Of a DNA stretch of 64,000 nucleotides, positions 45,725 to 56,600 are shown piece by piece. How positions within the stretch are numbered: position 1 is the first letter of the stretch; each line of letters starts with the position of its first letter. Below the pieces are notes generated by a model, which saw only the letters and a list, made by a program, of their open reading frames with translations, was not told the DNA's origin and did no database searches. Source of the DNA: Rhizopus arrhizus. Taxonomy: Eukaryota > Mucoromycota > Mucoromycetes > Mucorales > Rhizopodaceae. The stretch is from the NCBI GenBank assembly GCA_024220505.1, contig JAKZZE010000012.1, positions 1,550,001 through 1,614,000 of the forward strand, in the 5' to 3' direction. The position numbers and the translations under genes are program-made.

Positions 45725-47395
45725 GTGACCAAATTCTAAGGGTACCATCATGACCTGTACAAAAACCTCAAGATTGTGTCGGATGGAATGCGACTTTTTA
45801 TACAAAACATTTGAAGGGTGCTTGTGTTTGGTGTTTTGATATTGAATGGATGAAGAGAGCAAGATGCTTTGCATCCGGTGCCACTGTGGCAAGTGAATCA
45901 TCCTTTCCGTGCCAAGCAAGTTGCTTGACAACCAGCGCATGGTTGACACAAGCCCTCAAACCACACCTTTCTACATCTGATTCGTTCGCCTTGATCCAAG
46001 AGACATTCTGCTTGCTTTCGGCAGGATGAGCAAAACCAGCTTTGGCGAGCTGATGGGTGTTCATCGTCTGCAGAGGAGAGCCCAGTTTGAGTGGTGAAAT
46101 CAAGGGTACATCACTGTGGCTGACAGAGATGGTAAAGAGCCAAACATCTAGGCTAGGACACCAAACAAGAGCATGAGTGACGCCATCAGGTCTCCACAGG
46201 GAAAGACTGCGACCCGTCAAGGCTTCCCAAAGACGATGGGTATGATCATCAGAGTCTGAGAGTGTATAGAGACCATGGAGAGGGACGGAAAGAAAGGATG
46301 AATATGAGCCGTGCGGTCATTGTAGGCAAGAGATGGTCTTGTAGGGGTGGGCCAAAGATCATTGGGACTAGGCAATTTGAGTATCAGTGATTCAGGATCC
46401 ATGTCCAATATGTTTTTGCAGACACAAGATGCCAGGTAAAGATCAAGACAACGCTAGAATCTTTCTTGGAAGAACTTGTCATAGACAAAGACATGGCGTA
46501 AACTAGCATGTTTCTTGGGAAGATGATTCTTTTTCCTGTCTTCTTTATCCATCTCATCCCATTCTTTCGTCTCATCTAAAGGGTATTCTTTAGGTGGACT
46601 ATAACTCTTGTCCGACTCCAGTCATTTCATCTTGAGCGCAACAACATGCATGACATGATATTCTACGCTTCTCATTTGGAAGGAATAAATCGATCCTTGG
46701 GCTCAGAGTGAGTCGATAAGGGCATTCATGTCCTTGACATAAACCACTCGGCAGTGGACTCGAAGGGTTGAATCAGGAATGATGCCTCGCTAAAGACGTT
46801 GAGTGATATCCAATTTTGTATCGTCCAACACAATGAATCTATCCTCCTGTTTACTCCTAACAGTCTTCCATCCATCTGGATCTTCCACTGTCGCCAAGAA
46901 TTGATCGAGCTCGACTACCGTCGCCGGTTTTAAAACCTTGTTGCCATCCATGTTGTAATCGATATGTGGCAAGTCCTTGTACCATTCAAGTGGGATATCG
47001 CCAGTGGTATTTTCCGCTTCCTCTGTCGAGCTGTCACTGTCATAATTTCTATTGATATCTCGTGACTTCTCATTCACATAGTGCTGACGGGTATGGAGAT
47101 GAGCTAAAGAGAAAAATAAGCAAATTCACTCTCAGTTGAAATTAAAGTAGCTTACGCTTCAAATTCTTCATCACTCTTGTCATTCTCTCTTTCAAGATCT
47201 GCCTCTAAATCAACATCAATTCTATTTTCATCCATGTCTTCATCTTGTTCACTACTATTCTCAAAATCCCTCCTCTCCGTCTTCATCATTACTCAGGTCG
47301 ATTTCAGGGAATTTCTCTACTTTTTCGTCCTTGTCACACATCCCTTGAGCATTTCCTTCCCCTTCGTCGTCCAAACTCAGGTCAAATACCATTTC
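45725..47395 (-). pseudogene. ERB1: Decayed ERB1/BOP1 ribosome-biogenesis gene
   Basis: Pieces of ERB1 occur in the correct order on the reverse strand but in shifting frames. First is an acidic N-terminus (about 47395-47160), then GDIPLEWYKDLPHIDYNMDG and LDQFLATVEDPDGWKTV. A segment like EWDEMDKEDRKKNHLPKKHA follows. Next come [20 protein letters not shown], then the WD40 pieces HALVWCPSLDVWLFTISVSH and APFKCFV, then a final GHDGTLRIWS. Stops, frameshifts and internal deletions remove much of the beta-propeller. ERB1 is essential (60S assembly with Nop7 and Ytm1), so an intact copy elsewhere is expected. Confidence 0.85.
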
Positions 47396-47773
47396 TAAAA
47401 CTCTGTTCACTTTCAACAGTGCAAATTTTTAAAGGCTTGTTCCTTTTTACTTCATTTTCCCTCCTAAAGCCCAAAACATCGTTATAAAAAATGTGGCTTT
47501 AAAATCATCAAAGCGGTCACAGATGATTCTTTGAAACAGTACGTGTTGCTCAATAAAGCAGAGAATAAAAGTGAATGAGAGCATGTAGATATTTGCACTA
47601 TCTCATTCTCTTGCTATTTTCTTTTTGCAGCAATTATATGACTTGTTGAATAAGCTGTTGACCAATTTGCTTTAATGCCCCTTTTTTTCATTGTTCAAGA
47701 GATTTATAAACTCCGCTACAGCCAATTTAAAATGTCAACCTTTTTTTTTTCTTCTCTTTTATAAACTTTATGA
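47396..47773. other. Intergenic region upstream of the cyclin gene
   Basis: AT-rich spacer with a T run at 47742-47750; no gene recognised. Confidence 0.45.
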
Positions 47774-48987
47774 ATGTATCCTCAGCAAAAGTTGCAAAAG
47801 GATACAACAGAAGCTCAATCTTTTACGACAATTAAAGAGGTGAATACAAGATTGCTTCAATCTTTACATGCTCAGCAACGAAAGGAACCTATACCGAGCG
47901 CTACAGATGCCAAACCAAACGTTACAATGTCTATAGCAGAGATTGCCGATTTTTCATCAACTATAGTTTATTTAATATGGCATGCAAGACGACAATCTGT
48001 TATGGATCTACATTCAAGCTCAAAAGCAGGACAAGTCATTGTCAACAATTTTAAGCATACAAAAGCAACAGCAGATATGGCTAATATGACGAGTGCAGCA
48101 TTTAAAAAGTTTTGCAGACAGGCAAGTTTTTTTTTTCTGCTATTCACTCTATTTTCTAAACATTTTTTCCAAAGCAGATATTGAATGCGACACAACTTTC
48201 CGAATCCGTAGTTTTATTGTCACTTAAATACATTGCGATCTTATTACAAAACAGTCCTCACATACAAGGAGCAGATGGATCAGAGTACCGTCTGTTTACG
48301 GTAGCCCTCATGTTGGCCAACAAGTTCTTGGACGACAACACGTTCACCAACAAGACGTGGTCAGAAGTCACAGGCATGAAAGTGACTGATTTGAATATCA
48401 TGGAACTTGAGTTTTTGGATGTACTTCAATTTCGATTGACTGTAAAAAAGGAAGAGTATGAAAGATGGAGGACGGCACTGTATGATTTTAGGCACCAGTT
48501 GCTTTGTGTTCCTGAAGAGATACAAAGACAAAAGCTAATGGAAACAGTTGCACAGTCTCGGCAACAAGAACAATACTATCGACAACAGCAATCAGCTCGT
48601 GACTATTATCTGTTCTCTAAACCCCAACACAGTTATCCAGCAGTGATTCATCAAGGACCGTTAACTCGAGTTCAGTTAAGGATACCACCTCATCCTGTGT
48701 ATCGAAGGGTGTCTGGTACGCCCGTAGTGATAACGCCTGTTTATGCACAGGATAATACACCTCAACCTTTCGGTTCTTCCTTATACAAGCCAGAAGACTT
48801 TAATCACACAACACATTCTTATTATTATCAGAACTCTAATCATACTGCATCTACTAATACGCCTATACCTGATCATCATAATGTGAATCTTCTAAAGCAA
48901 AACTCATACAAGAGCAACACGACAACAAAAAACATGCCTCCTCCATCTGCATATTATAATCCTTATCATTCAACCTTTCTTGCTTAA
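47774..48987 (+). CDS. Clg1/Pho85-type cyclin
   Basis: Exons 47774-48121 and 48178-48987 encode about 385 residues. The cyclin box spans the junction: AFKKFCRQ joins ILNATQLSESVVLLSLKYIA, then EYRLFTVALMLANKFLDDNT, NKTWSEVTGMKVTDLNIMEL and EFLDVLQFRLTVKKEEYERW. These are hallmarks of PCL/CLG1 cyclins that partner Pho85-like kinases. The C-terminal third is low complexity (Gln, Tyr, Pro, His and Asn-rich) and probably disordered. The intron uses a GC-AG pair (CAG followed by GCAAGT). The stop codon is 29 bp from that of BET1 on the other strand. Confidence 0.85.
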
Positions 48988-48995
48988 ATTATTAC

Positions 48996-49009
48996 AATAA
49001 AGCTTTATT
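48996..49009. terminator. Palindromic two-way polyadenylation signal
   Basis: AATAAAGCTTTATT is a perfect 14-bp palindrome that presents AATAAA to both strands. It lies between the convergent stops at 48987 and 49017, so it can serve both genes. Confidence 0.6.
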
Positions 49010-49016
49010 ATATTTA

Positions 49017-49603
49017 TTATTTAAAAAACCAATAGTAAAAGAAGAATATAATGAATACTATAAATAAAGTCAAGCAAACCCACATTGTCCCTGATTCTTT
49101 TGATGCCATTATTTTGAAATTATTCATTGTTTTGCCTAATATGGACCCAGTGCTTGAAAATTGATCATTCTACCACAAGATTAATAACGATTGTTATACA
49201 AGAAAGGGTGCTACTGTTACCATATTGTCTATCAAACCATTTCCATAGCGAATTTCATCACCAATTTTTCCTGTGATCTGTGTACATGAATAAGTTTTAC
49301 GTTTATATTATAATCCAAAACTTACGTTCTTTAGCAACTTGACTTTAGCGGATAATCCTGTTATGTCTTCATCATTTTGACTTTCAAGATAATCTAAATC
49401 TCGATCGTTCATCTTTAACTTTACTGAATCCATTTCTCTCGATGGAGAAGGTGTCTGACTACGACCTGAATCACCCAATAAAGCAGATCTATTATGTAAG
49501 TTTTGATAGCTCCTATAGCACAGTTTGAGCTACACAGTATAACATGACTATTTTATTTTTGCTTTATGCACCTTACACTTCTATTACCAAATTGTCGAGA
49601 CAT
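49017..49603 (-). CDS. BET1: Bet1-type SNARE
   Basis: Spliced exons read MSRQFGNRS, then NRSALLGDSGRSQTPSPSRE, LESQNDEDITGLSAKVKLLK, NITGKIGDEIRYGNGLIDNM and NDQFSSTGSILGKTMNNFKI. A C-terminal membrane anchor follows (WVCLTLFIVFIIFFFYYWFF, then K). This is the small Qc-SNARE of ER-to-Golgi vesicle fusion, with a type IV tail anchor. The length (about 125 residues) and the SAKVKLLKNITGKIGDE block fit Bet1. Three introns of 50-80 nt are present. Converges with the cyclin gene. Confidence 0.9.
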
Positions 49604-49655
49604 ATTTGTTACAATTTAATTTGTGGAAAAAAAAAATAATTTGAAAATAATTTAT

Positions 49656-51294
49656 TTATTTTGATAGACACTTTTCGGTCTCCGTCGACCATACTTTAAC
49701 CCAATCAATAGCTAATGCACGTCTATTGCCAGCTCCCCAAGTAGGTAACCACTTGCTTTTTGCATTGTAAAACTCATTAGGAGCATGTGGACTGTTATTC
49801 ATCCAAGGCTTTGAAGGATGATCTGGCCAGAATCCATTGACGCCTCCGACTGCTAAATTCATAATCTAGTCAAGCAACTCAGTAAAATAAGAAGAGCTTT
49901 GCATCTCTATTTTACCAAGTAAAATTCTTGATCAAAGGGTGCAGAGATATCACCACCTTTCCAAGGATTCATTGTCGTCTTCTCATCAAATTCTCCTTTT
50001 TCCCAAGCTGACTTGTCAAAATCGACTTGAAGTACTGTTTGATCATCGACATATGTTCGAAGCCCTTCTTTTGACCATTCCAAACCTAACAGGAATTAAT
50101 GCTGTGTCATCAAATAATTATGTATTGGGCTATTACCATAAATATGAAAGTTATCGGAAAATGTGCCTGTTTTGGATTGAATTTGGCCTTGAGTTAAATG
50201 GTATTTGTTTAAATAAAAGTTGGGTCCCCAATGTAAAGTGGACAAGATTTGCGATGTATTTCCATAAGGGTATCCTTTATTGCCTCGAGATTCCATCTAG
50301 CAAAAGAAAGTTATTATCAAGAATACCAAGCTTGTTTTGGTTGCTCACAATGTCAATCTCACCACTTGCTGGCCAAGTACCATAAACAGAATCTTTTGGC
50401 AGCATCCAAATAGCTGGCCTATATTTTTGTTATATGGATGATTGCTTTTTATTTTTATCTTCTTTACCACAACCAATCACCTTTAGGTGTCCTAGCTCTC
50501 ACTTCTACCTTTCCATAACGAATCGACATCGAGTTGACTGTTCTTAGTCTGGCAGATTGAATGGGATTGATATAAACTCCTCCTGCTGGGGCTCCTGATA
50601 TTCTTTCACAACCTTAAAATGTAAGTTTTAGTATTCGATACTATGCTACTTTTTCCTACTACTTACCAAAGTTTGAATGATCTATTAAGAAAAATTATTT
50701 AATACTTTGCTTGAGATTTCAACTTTTAAGTCTGTACCTGTGCAATCCTCTGATGGTTGACCAGAGTATAAGGCTATCCTTCCACCTTCTTTTACAGCCT
50801 CTTCACCAATAGCGTCTGCAGTCAAGGTTGGTTTAATGTACAATATGCCATTTTCAACGAAGCTGTTTGATCTATTGTTGGTATAATACTGGAATTCCCA
50901 GTTACCGCCTATATGTTTAAACCAAGGCTTTTAGTAGTAGTCATCTCATTAGGTCCTCTATATTACCTCCACTTAAAGTAATCTCATGCTGTGTAGACAG
51001 AAGAAAAAAAAAAATAAAGCATATTAAACCAAACCACACATATTTCTTATTGTTATAACAAACCTGCCAGTTCTTAAAATTGAGTGTGTTGAAATGATCT
51101 TCAAATACAAGACACAAGTTGTTGCCAAGTATGTCATTATTTATTAAACTAGAGCTTATATTGCTGGAAGCAGCATGGATGGGTGTTCTTACTCGATAAT
51201 TTGATTGCTTTGCTTGATAGGCTTCTTTATTCAGTTCAAATCCAAATAGACCATTTACAAAAAATAGCAAGGATGGAACAATATAGATTTTCAT
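49656..51294 (-). CDS. Secreted GH16 beta-glucanase-like protein
   Basis: Start at 51294 with signal peptide MKIYIVPSLLFFVNGLFGF. Downstream come CLVFEDHFNTLNFKNW, ENGILYIKPTLTADAIGEEA, RLRTVNSMSIRYGKVEVRAR and LWPAIWMLPKDSVYGTWPAS. The catalytic motif GEIDI joins MESRGNKGYPYGN across an intron, giving an intact EIDIME. Then come TLHWGPNFYLNKY, FSDNFHIYG, GLEWSKEGLRTYVDDQTVL, YLIMNLAVGGVNGFWPD and IDWVKVWSTETEKCLSK. This is the GH16 fold of beta-1,3-glucanases and glucan-binding proteins; the exact substrate is unknown. The product is about 400 residues with about seven introns. Both catalytic Glu are present. Confidence 0.88.
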
Positions 51295-52416
51295 GATGAC
51301 AATTTAAAAAAAAAGAAGAGAAAGAGAAAAGTAGATCAATTATCCTTTTATGTTGCTCAAAATCATTCTTTTCTCTTTTTTGGTTGGGGAATGCATATAT
51401 CAAGGCACGCTTCTTTTCTTTCTCTCTTCTCTTCCTCTCCTTCCTGCTCTCTTGATCTGGGTGTTGTCCTGTTTTCTCCTTTTGATTTGATAGTCCGATT
51501 AAATCATCCATCCAAAATTGTGGCAAAGATAACCACGGTAATGTAACAGCCATTGAAGAAGTAAGCAGGTGTTTAAAAACATGAGAATGTATTAAAGCGA
51601 AATTAGAAAAGGGAAACATTGACAGTTTACATCATTTGATATGTTGTTAAGAAAGTATTTTTAGATTGTTGATTTCTTGAATGCATAGCGTTTTTTACTT
51701 TTTCTTCAGTCGTGTTTTAAAGATACATATTAAAAGGGGGGGGGGTTTACACACTTTGCAAAGGGCTGTGAGCTTAAAGTTTTTCTCATCTTGTCAAAAC
51801 TTCATTCTTTCTCATTCAAAAACTTTGAAAAGTATTATTTCTACTGTGACTCATCTATGTTGATAACTGTGCACTTTGTTTGGCTTATTTAGATGGTTTC
51901 TACATAGAATATCTATTTTATTTCTATTGCATTTATTCAAGAAGCTAACATAGATTTAACTTTAAATTCAAAGCTTTTTCTTGATCCATACTTTCTCCTG
52001 CAATGTAATATATTGGTGTATATGCCTTTACTATAAAAGAATACCATTCATATTATATATCGATAGAACCTAACTTTTGTTTCCCAGGGGAATAACATAG
52101 AGCTCTCTTTGCTTTTCTTTTTGTATTCCTGGATTAGTATTTGACTTGGGCTCAAAATATTGTCAACCAGTAAACGCCATCATGTGTATATTCTAATGTT
52201 ATTTCCATATACTTATATAACTAAGCATTGATAAGCTTACATGCGCAGACTTATCTTACAATATCCTAGATAAATCAATGATCAAGCATCTAGCGATAAA
52301 CTATTTTTTGATTTAATAAAAACATGTAATATTTTAAATGCTAGACTTAATCGAGGACGTGTATATGTTTGTAAACAACTCTTTTCTCTGTCTTTCCGTA
52401 TTTATATTTCTTTTAT
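51295..52416. other. Intergenic region
   Basis: AT-rich, with a G10 run near 51737-51747 and a TCTC-rich segment at about 51420. No recognisable gene. Confidence 0.5.
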
Positions 52417-52428
52417 TATATATAAAAG
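52417..52428 (+). promoter_or_regulatory. Candidate TATA box
   Basis: TATATATAAAAG lies about 180 bp upstream of the ATG at 52607 of the small membrane protein gene. Confidence 0.4.
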
Positions 52429-52606
52429 CCTATTAAAACCATCATTTACATTCTTTTCGGTTTACCTGTCGGACATGTTTGGGCCACTATAACGGCAAGA
52501 ATAATACATCTCTCTATATGACGTTGTATTATCATTGAACGTTGAAATCAAAACTACTGTTATTCGTAGATCACTTCTCTCTCTTTTTTTTTCTTTGTCC
52601 TTCAAA

Positions 52607-53161
52607 ATGAACACAATTCAGGAAATAACTGAACAGGACAGAAAATCATCCACCACATCTACTGTTGTAGCTTCATCTTCTACAAGTAAGCCTCTACCAT
52701 CTCTACCACTAAAAACAGCCAATATCTCGCCTGGCCAAAACAGCATAAACTTTCTGTCACTCCAAACACTAGCCACCCATCAAAACAGTCCAGAAATACA
52801 TAAACACTCGCTGATGTGCAAAATAAAGCACATTTTTAAAGACAGTGCCATGCATCAACCTAGACAGAAACCAGCCAAAAAGGCTACGAAAGAAAACCTA
52901 TCGGTTACAGAGGGTGAAGGAAGAACATATTGTAGGTTTACGAGGTCATCACGCCATCTAATCACTGCGATACTGATGATTAGCTTTGGTACTTCAATGG
53001 CTATTGTGTTTGTCTTGGTTGGTTTAGGAGAAATAGGAAAGTCAAAAAACGCAACACAGGAAAATGACACGGTACCAAGTATCTCCCCAAGCTCAGTTTC
53101 AATAAATAGTCAACCGTTTGCCGTTATAGACACAAGATCGGTCTTCCTGCCCTCTTTATAA
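52607..53161 (+). CDS. Hypothetical single-pass membrane protein
   Basis: An intronless frame of about 184 residues begins MNTIQEITEQDRKSSTTSTV; an earlier in-frame start at 52535 exists but the start at 52607 has a better AAAATG context. The first half is Ser/Thr/Pro-rich with PSLPLKTANISPGQNS. A basic stretch (RQKPAKKATKE) precedes one transmembrane helix (HLITAILMISFGTSMAIVFV), followed by a Ser-rich tail with NATQ and NDT sequons. Topology is likely N-inside by the positive-inside rule. No family is recognised. The coding pattern and TATA box support a real gene. Confidence 0.5.
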   Translation: MNTIQEITEQDRKSSTTSTVVASSSTSKPLPSLPLKTANISPGQNSINFLSLQTLATHQNSPEIHKHSLMCKIKHIFKDSAMHQPRQKPAKKATKENLSVTEGEGRTYCRFTRSSRHLITAILMISFGTSMAIVFVLVGLGEIGKSKNATQENDTVPSISPSSVSINSQPFAVIDTRSVFLPSL

Positions 53162-53680
53162 CACACAAGCAGGGTATGTAAAAGAAGTAATAATGTTCCC
53201 AACTTGATAAATTTGAACAGAATGATACTTGTATAAATATATTTATTTTATTACTTACTCTATATTTGGGTATTGCATATAAAAAGACGTGCATTTTGTA
53301 CTATGTGCAAAAATTTATACTTTATCTTTTCACAAAAAAAGATACGTAGTGGGTTTAACAAGCTTAAGGCGAGCACATAAAGTGATTTTTACTCTAAATA
53401 TGTTCTTTGTTTGTTCATATAAGCACGAAAACAAGCTGAATTATCATGCTTATAGCACTTCAAATAATGTAGAAAGTGCATTTACCGTGATTAACCTTGA
53501 TCTGTCTTTGATCAATAAGATTATTTATTTTAGTCCACAGTTTAATTGCAAAAGAATAAACAAAAAAATCGGTGACTGGACTTTCAATTGTCTGTAATTT
53601 TTTTTAAATTAAGCAACACGTCCTCTTTTTTTTTTTTGTTCTATTTTGATCCCCTTCACTAAAATATTCAATTGCTTGAA
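53162..53680. other. Intergenic region upstream of THO2
   Basis: AT-rich; a 102-codon frame (53289-53597) has no recognisable content. T run at 53627-53638 just before the THO2 start. Confidence 0.45.
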
Positions 53681-56600
53681 ATGTCAGAAGAAAATATTAT
53701 TGAAGCAGATCCTATTTTTGAAGAAGAGTTTAGACTTGCCAAGGAACTTGCTCCGACTTATGATTTATATGCACCTGATAATGGTTTCCGTAAAATCATC
53801 AGCCGCTCTATCACTGACACTTACCGTGGTAAACGCTCCATTTCCAGTTTTACCCGATTGGCAACTGCAATGTTGAAGGACGAAAAAGAAGCTTTTATCC
53901 ACTTAACAGTGTTTAACATGTTTACAAACACTTTAAAATCGATGGACACTAGGTTGGAAATCTTGCGTGAAAAAAATTCCAGTAAACCTGAAGATGTTGA
54001 AGAACTACGATTACGCACAGAAATACTTACCAAAATGATCAATTCTCTTGTGGTAATTTGAAAAAGAAGAGAGAAAAAGAAGAAAAGTTTTATAATTCTA
54101 AAAAAAAAAAAAAACTTTAATTAGGACTCTGGTGCCATCACAACAAACGATTGTAAAGTTCATTTCTCAAGCCAACTTTTAAAAGATTGCAACATAATTC
54201 CAAACAAAGTTTTATTTGATCGTCGTTTGATTCGTTTAAATACTGCAGTGCTGTAAGAAATCAACACAAAAAGCCCTCTTTTGCCTATTTATATTTATTT
54301 TAAATAGTTATAAGCAACACAAATTCAATCTAATTAGAGAAGATAGTGAAGGTTATGCCAGTCTCATTAATGAATTGACTATTTCAAGCATTGACAACCA
54401 ACGCGACACCAAGGGAAAATTAACACCTACACCTTTAAGCAAAGTGCCAGATTTTTTAAAAACTATTTCTTCTCATATCGGTGTCTTTCACCTTGATCCC
54501 AACCGTGTGCTTGACATCATTTTAGATTTTTTTATCAAACAGCTTACTGTCAACTACACCTTTTGGACAGAGGTCATTAAGCAATCTGCTTGGATTCAGA
54601 AGCTTACTTTTATGGATATGGAAGGTTCAGTTTGTACTGGTCCAAGCGTCATCTTGGCTCAATTGATTGGGTTCAGATTCTATAACTATCACGTAAAATA
54701 TCTTGTGTTTTTCTTTTTGTTTTATTACTGAATACTAATGGCTTTATATTAGGATGAAGAAGTTGCTCCAGCTCCTCAAGAACTGTATCTCACTATTGCC
54801 ATTTTATTGAAAAATGGATTGATTTCACTCAATGATATCATACCTCATGTTAGTATTAAACAAACAATGCAACAACATAGCCAATTGATCATACTTTGCT
54901 CTTAGTTGGCACCTTTTAACGAACAGATGGACACCTTGAAAAGTGAATACAATGCGAAAATGAATAAAGAAATCACCACAAACTCTGGTGGAAAGTTAGC
55001 TGTAAATCCAACAAAAACTCATTTATATAAAAGGCTCACATTTTTTAAATAGATGTATGGTGCTTTAGGAGAAGAAGGTAGTACTCAAAAGGTGAAACGT
55101 GCAACCGAAGATAGTACGGCAACCAAAGACTCCGAAAAAAAGATGTATGAAGCAAATGACGTTGTCGAGCTCACGAAAGCTTTGTTTTCAGTGGGAGATT
55201 TGAAAAATGCAGAAACTATGCTTTCTGTATACGATAAGCTGATTGATATGTTCCCTCAACTTGCTTATGACATCTATCGTATCTGCCGTGTTGTACTTCA
55301 ACCTGCTTATGAAACCTTTGTGCCTGAAAAGACAAAGCAACTTTATGCCCGCTTCAGTCAGTGTGCTGAGCAATCTCAGCTCAAATCGGCCTTTATCACA
55401 CACGAAGATTACAACCCCAAGATCCCTTCTCAAATCAAATTGAAGCGTGTTCTTGTGACCGATGCGCTCTTGGACGACACTCAGGATTTGAAAAAGATGG
55501 AACGTTATGTGTTTTTCTATAGAGAATGGAGAGATTCTTTGGAGCTCTGTGAATCATTTGAACATTTAACTACACGCTTCATGCCTCTCATGCGCTTGGC
55601 TGGATACAGAACCTATCTAGCTACAGATCTCATCCAAACATTGATACTCATCATTGGCGGTTTACTTGACCGTGAGAGGGAGTTGCCTGGCTGCCGACTT
55701 CATGTTACTAATATGATACGTGAATTCTTATTACCTGCTATCTCTTTCAGTAAAGGAAATCCTGGCACGATGGCAAGCGTTTGGGAGATACTTTACCGTC
55801 TATCTTACCAAGAAAGATACTGTCTCTACGGTGAATGGAGTACCGAATTTTACAAGAAGAATATCGAAACCAAACTTCTCAAGGCGCGTGTGGAGCGTGC
55901 TGCAAAGTCTGTGATGCGTCGAGTGTCTAAAAATGATGTTCGTCGCTGTGGAAGAGACCTTGGTAAACTGGGCCATTCTAATCCTACTATTGTTTTCAAC
56001 GTGATCCTTGATCAAGTTCAGTCCTTTGATAATTTGGCACCTATCATGGCAGATGCTTGTCGTTACCTTGGCGATTTTTCTTATGATGTGCTTGGTTTCA
56101 TCTTAACCGACAAATGGACCGGTTCACAAGGTGCAGGAAAAATGAAGAAGGAAAAGGAAAAAGATGATGGTATGCCTGCCAATTGGTTACGTTCTCTTGC
56201 CACCTTTACTGGTATGCTTTTTAAAAAGCAAGATATTGATGCCACTCCCCTACTGCGTTATTTAGCTTATCGTTTACGCTATGATGATTCAGTGGCTGAT
56301 CTTATTCTATTGAACGAGTTTGTGACAAAGATGGGAGGTATTGAAATCTTGGCGAGCGCTTGTACGAATGATCAAATTATTGCTGCCGGTTGCTCCGATT
56401 CACTCAAATCTGAGGCCTTCTTACCCATATCCGCTGATAACCGACGTGCCTCTCGCCGTGTATTGGGTCGCTTGAAGGAATCTCTTCGCCGAAACAATGT
56501 TGGTTTTGAAATACTTATTTTATTATATCGTTTGGAAGAAGCTTGTTTAAGCGAAACAGGTGTGCCAGCAAGTGATCGATGTTCAAAATTGGATAGAGTG

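Noticed and set aside
50330..50400. Apparent loss of the second catalytic Glu in the GH16 gene (EIDIVSNQ)
   Set aside because: The VSNQ text is intron sequence; splicing gives EIDIME.
53289..53597. 102-codon frame upstream of THO2
   Set aside because: AT-driven composition, no motif and no sensible start context.
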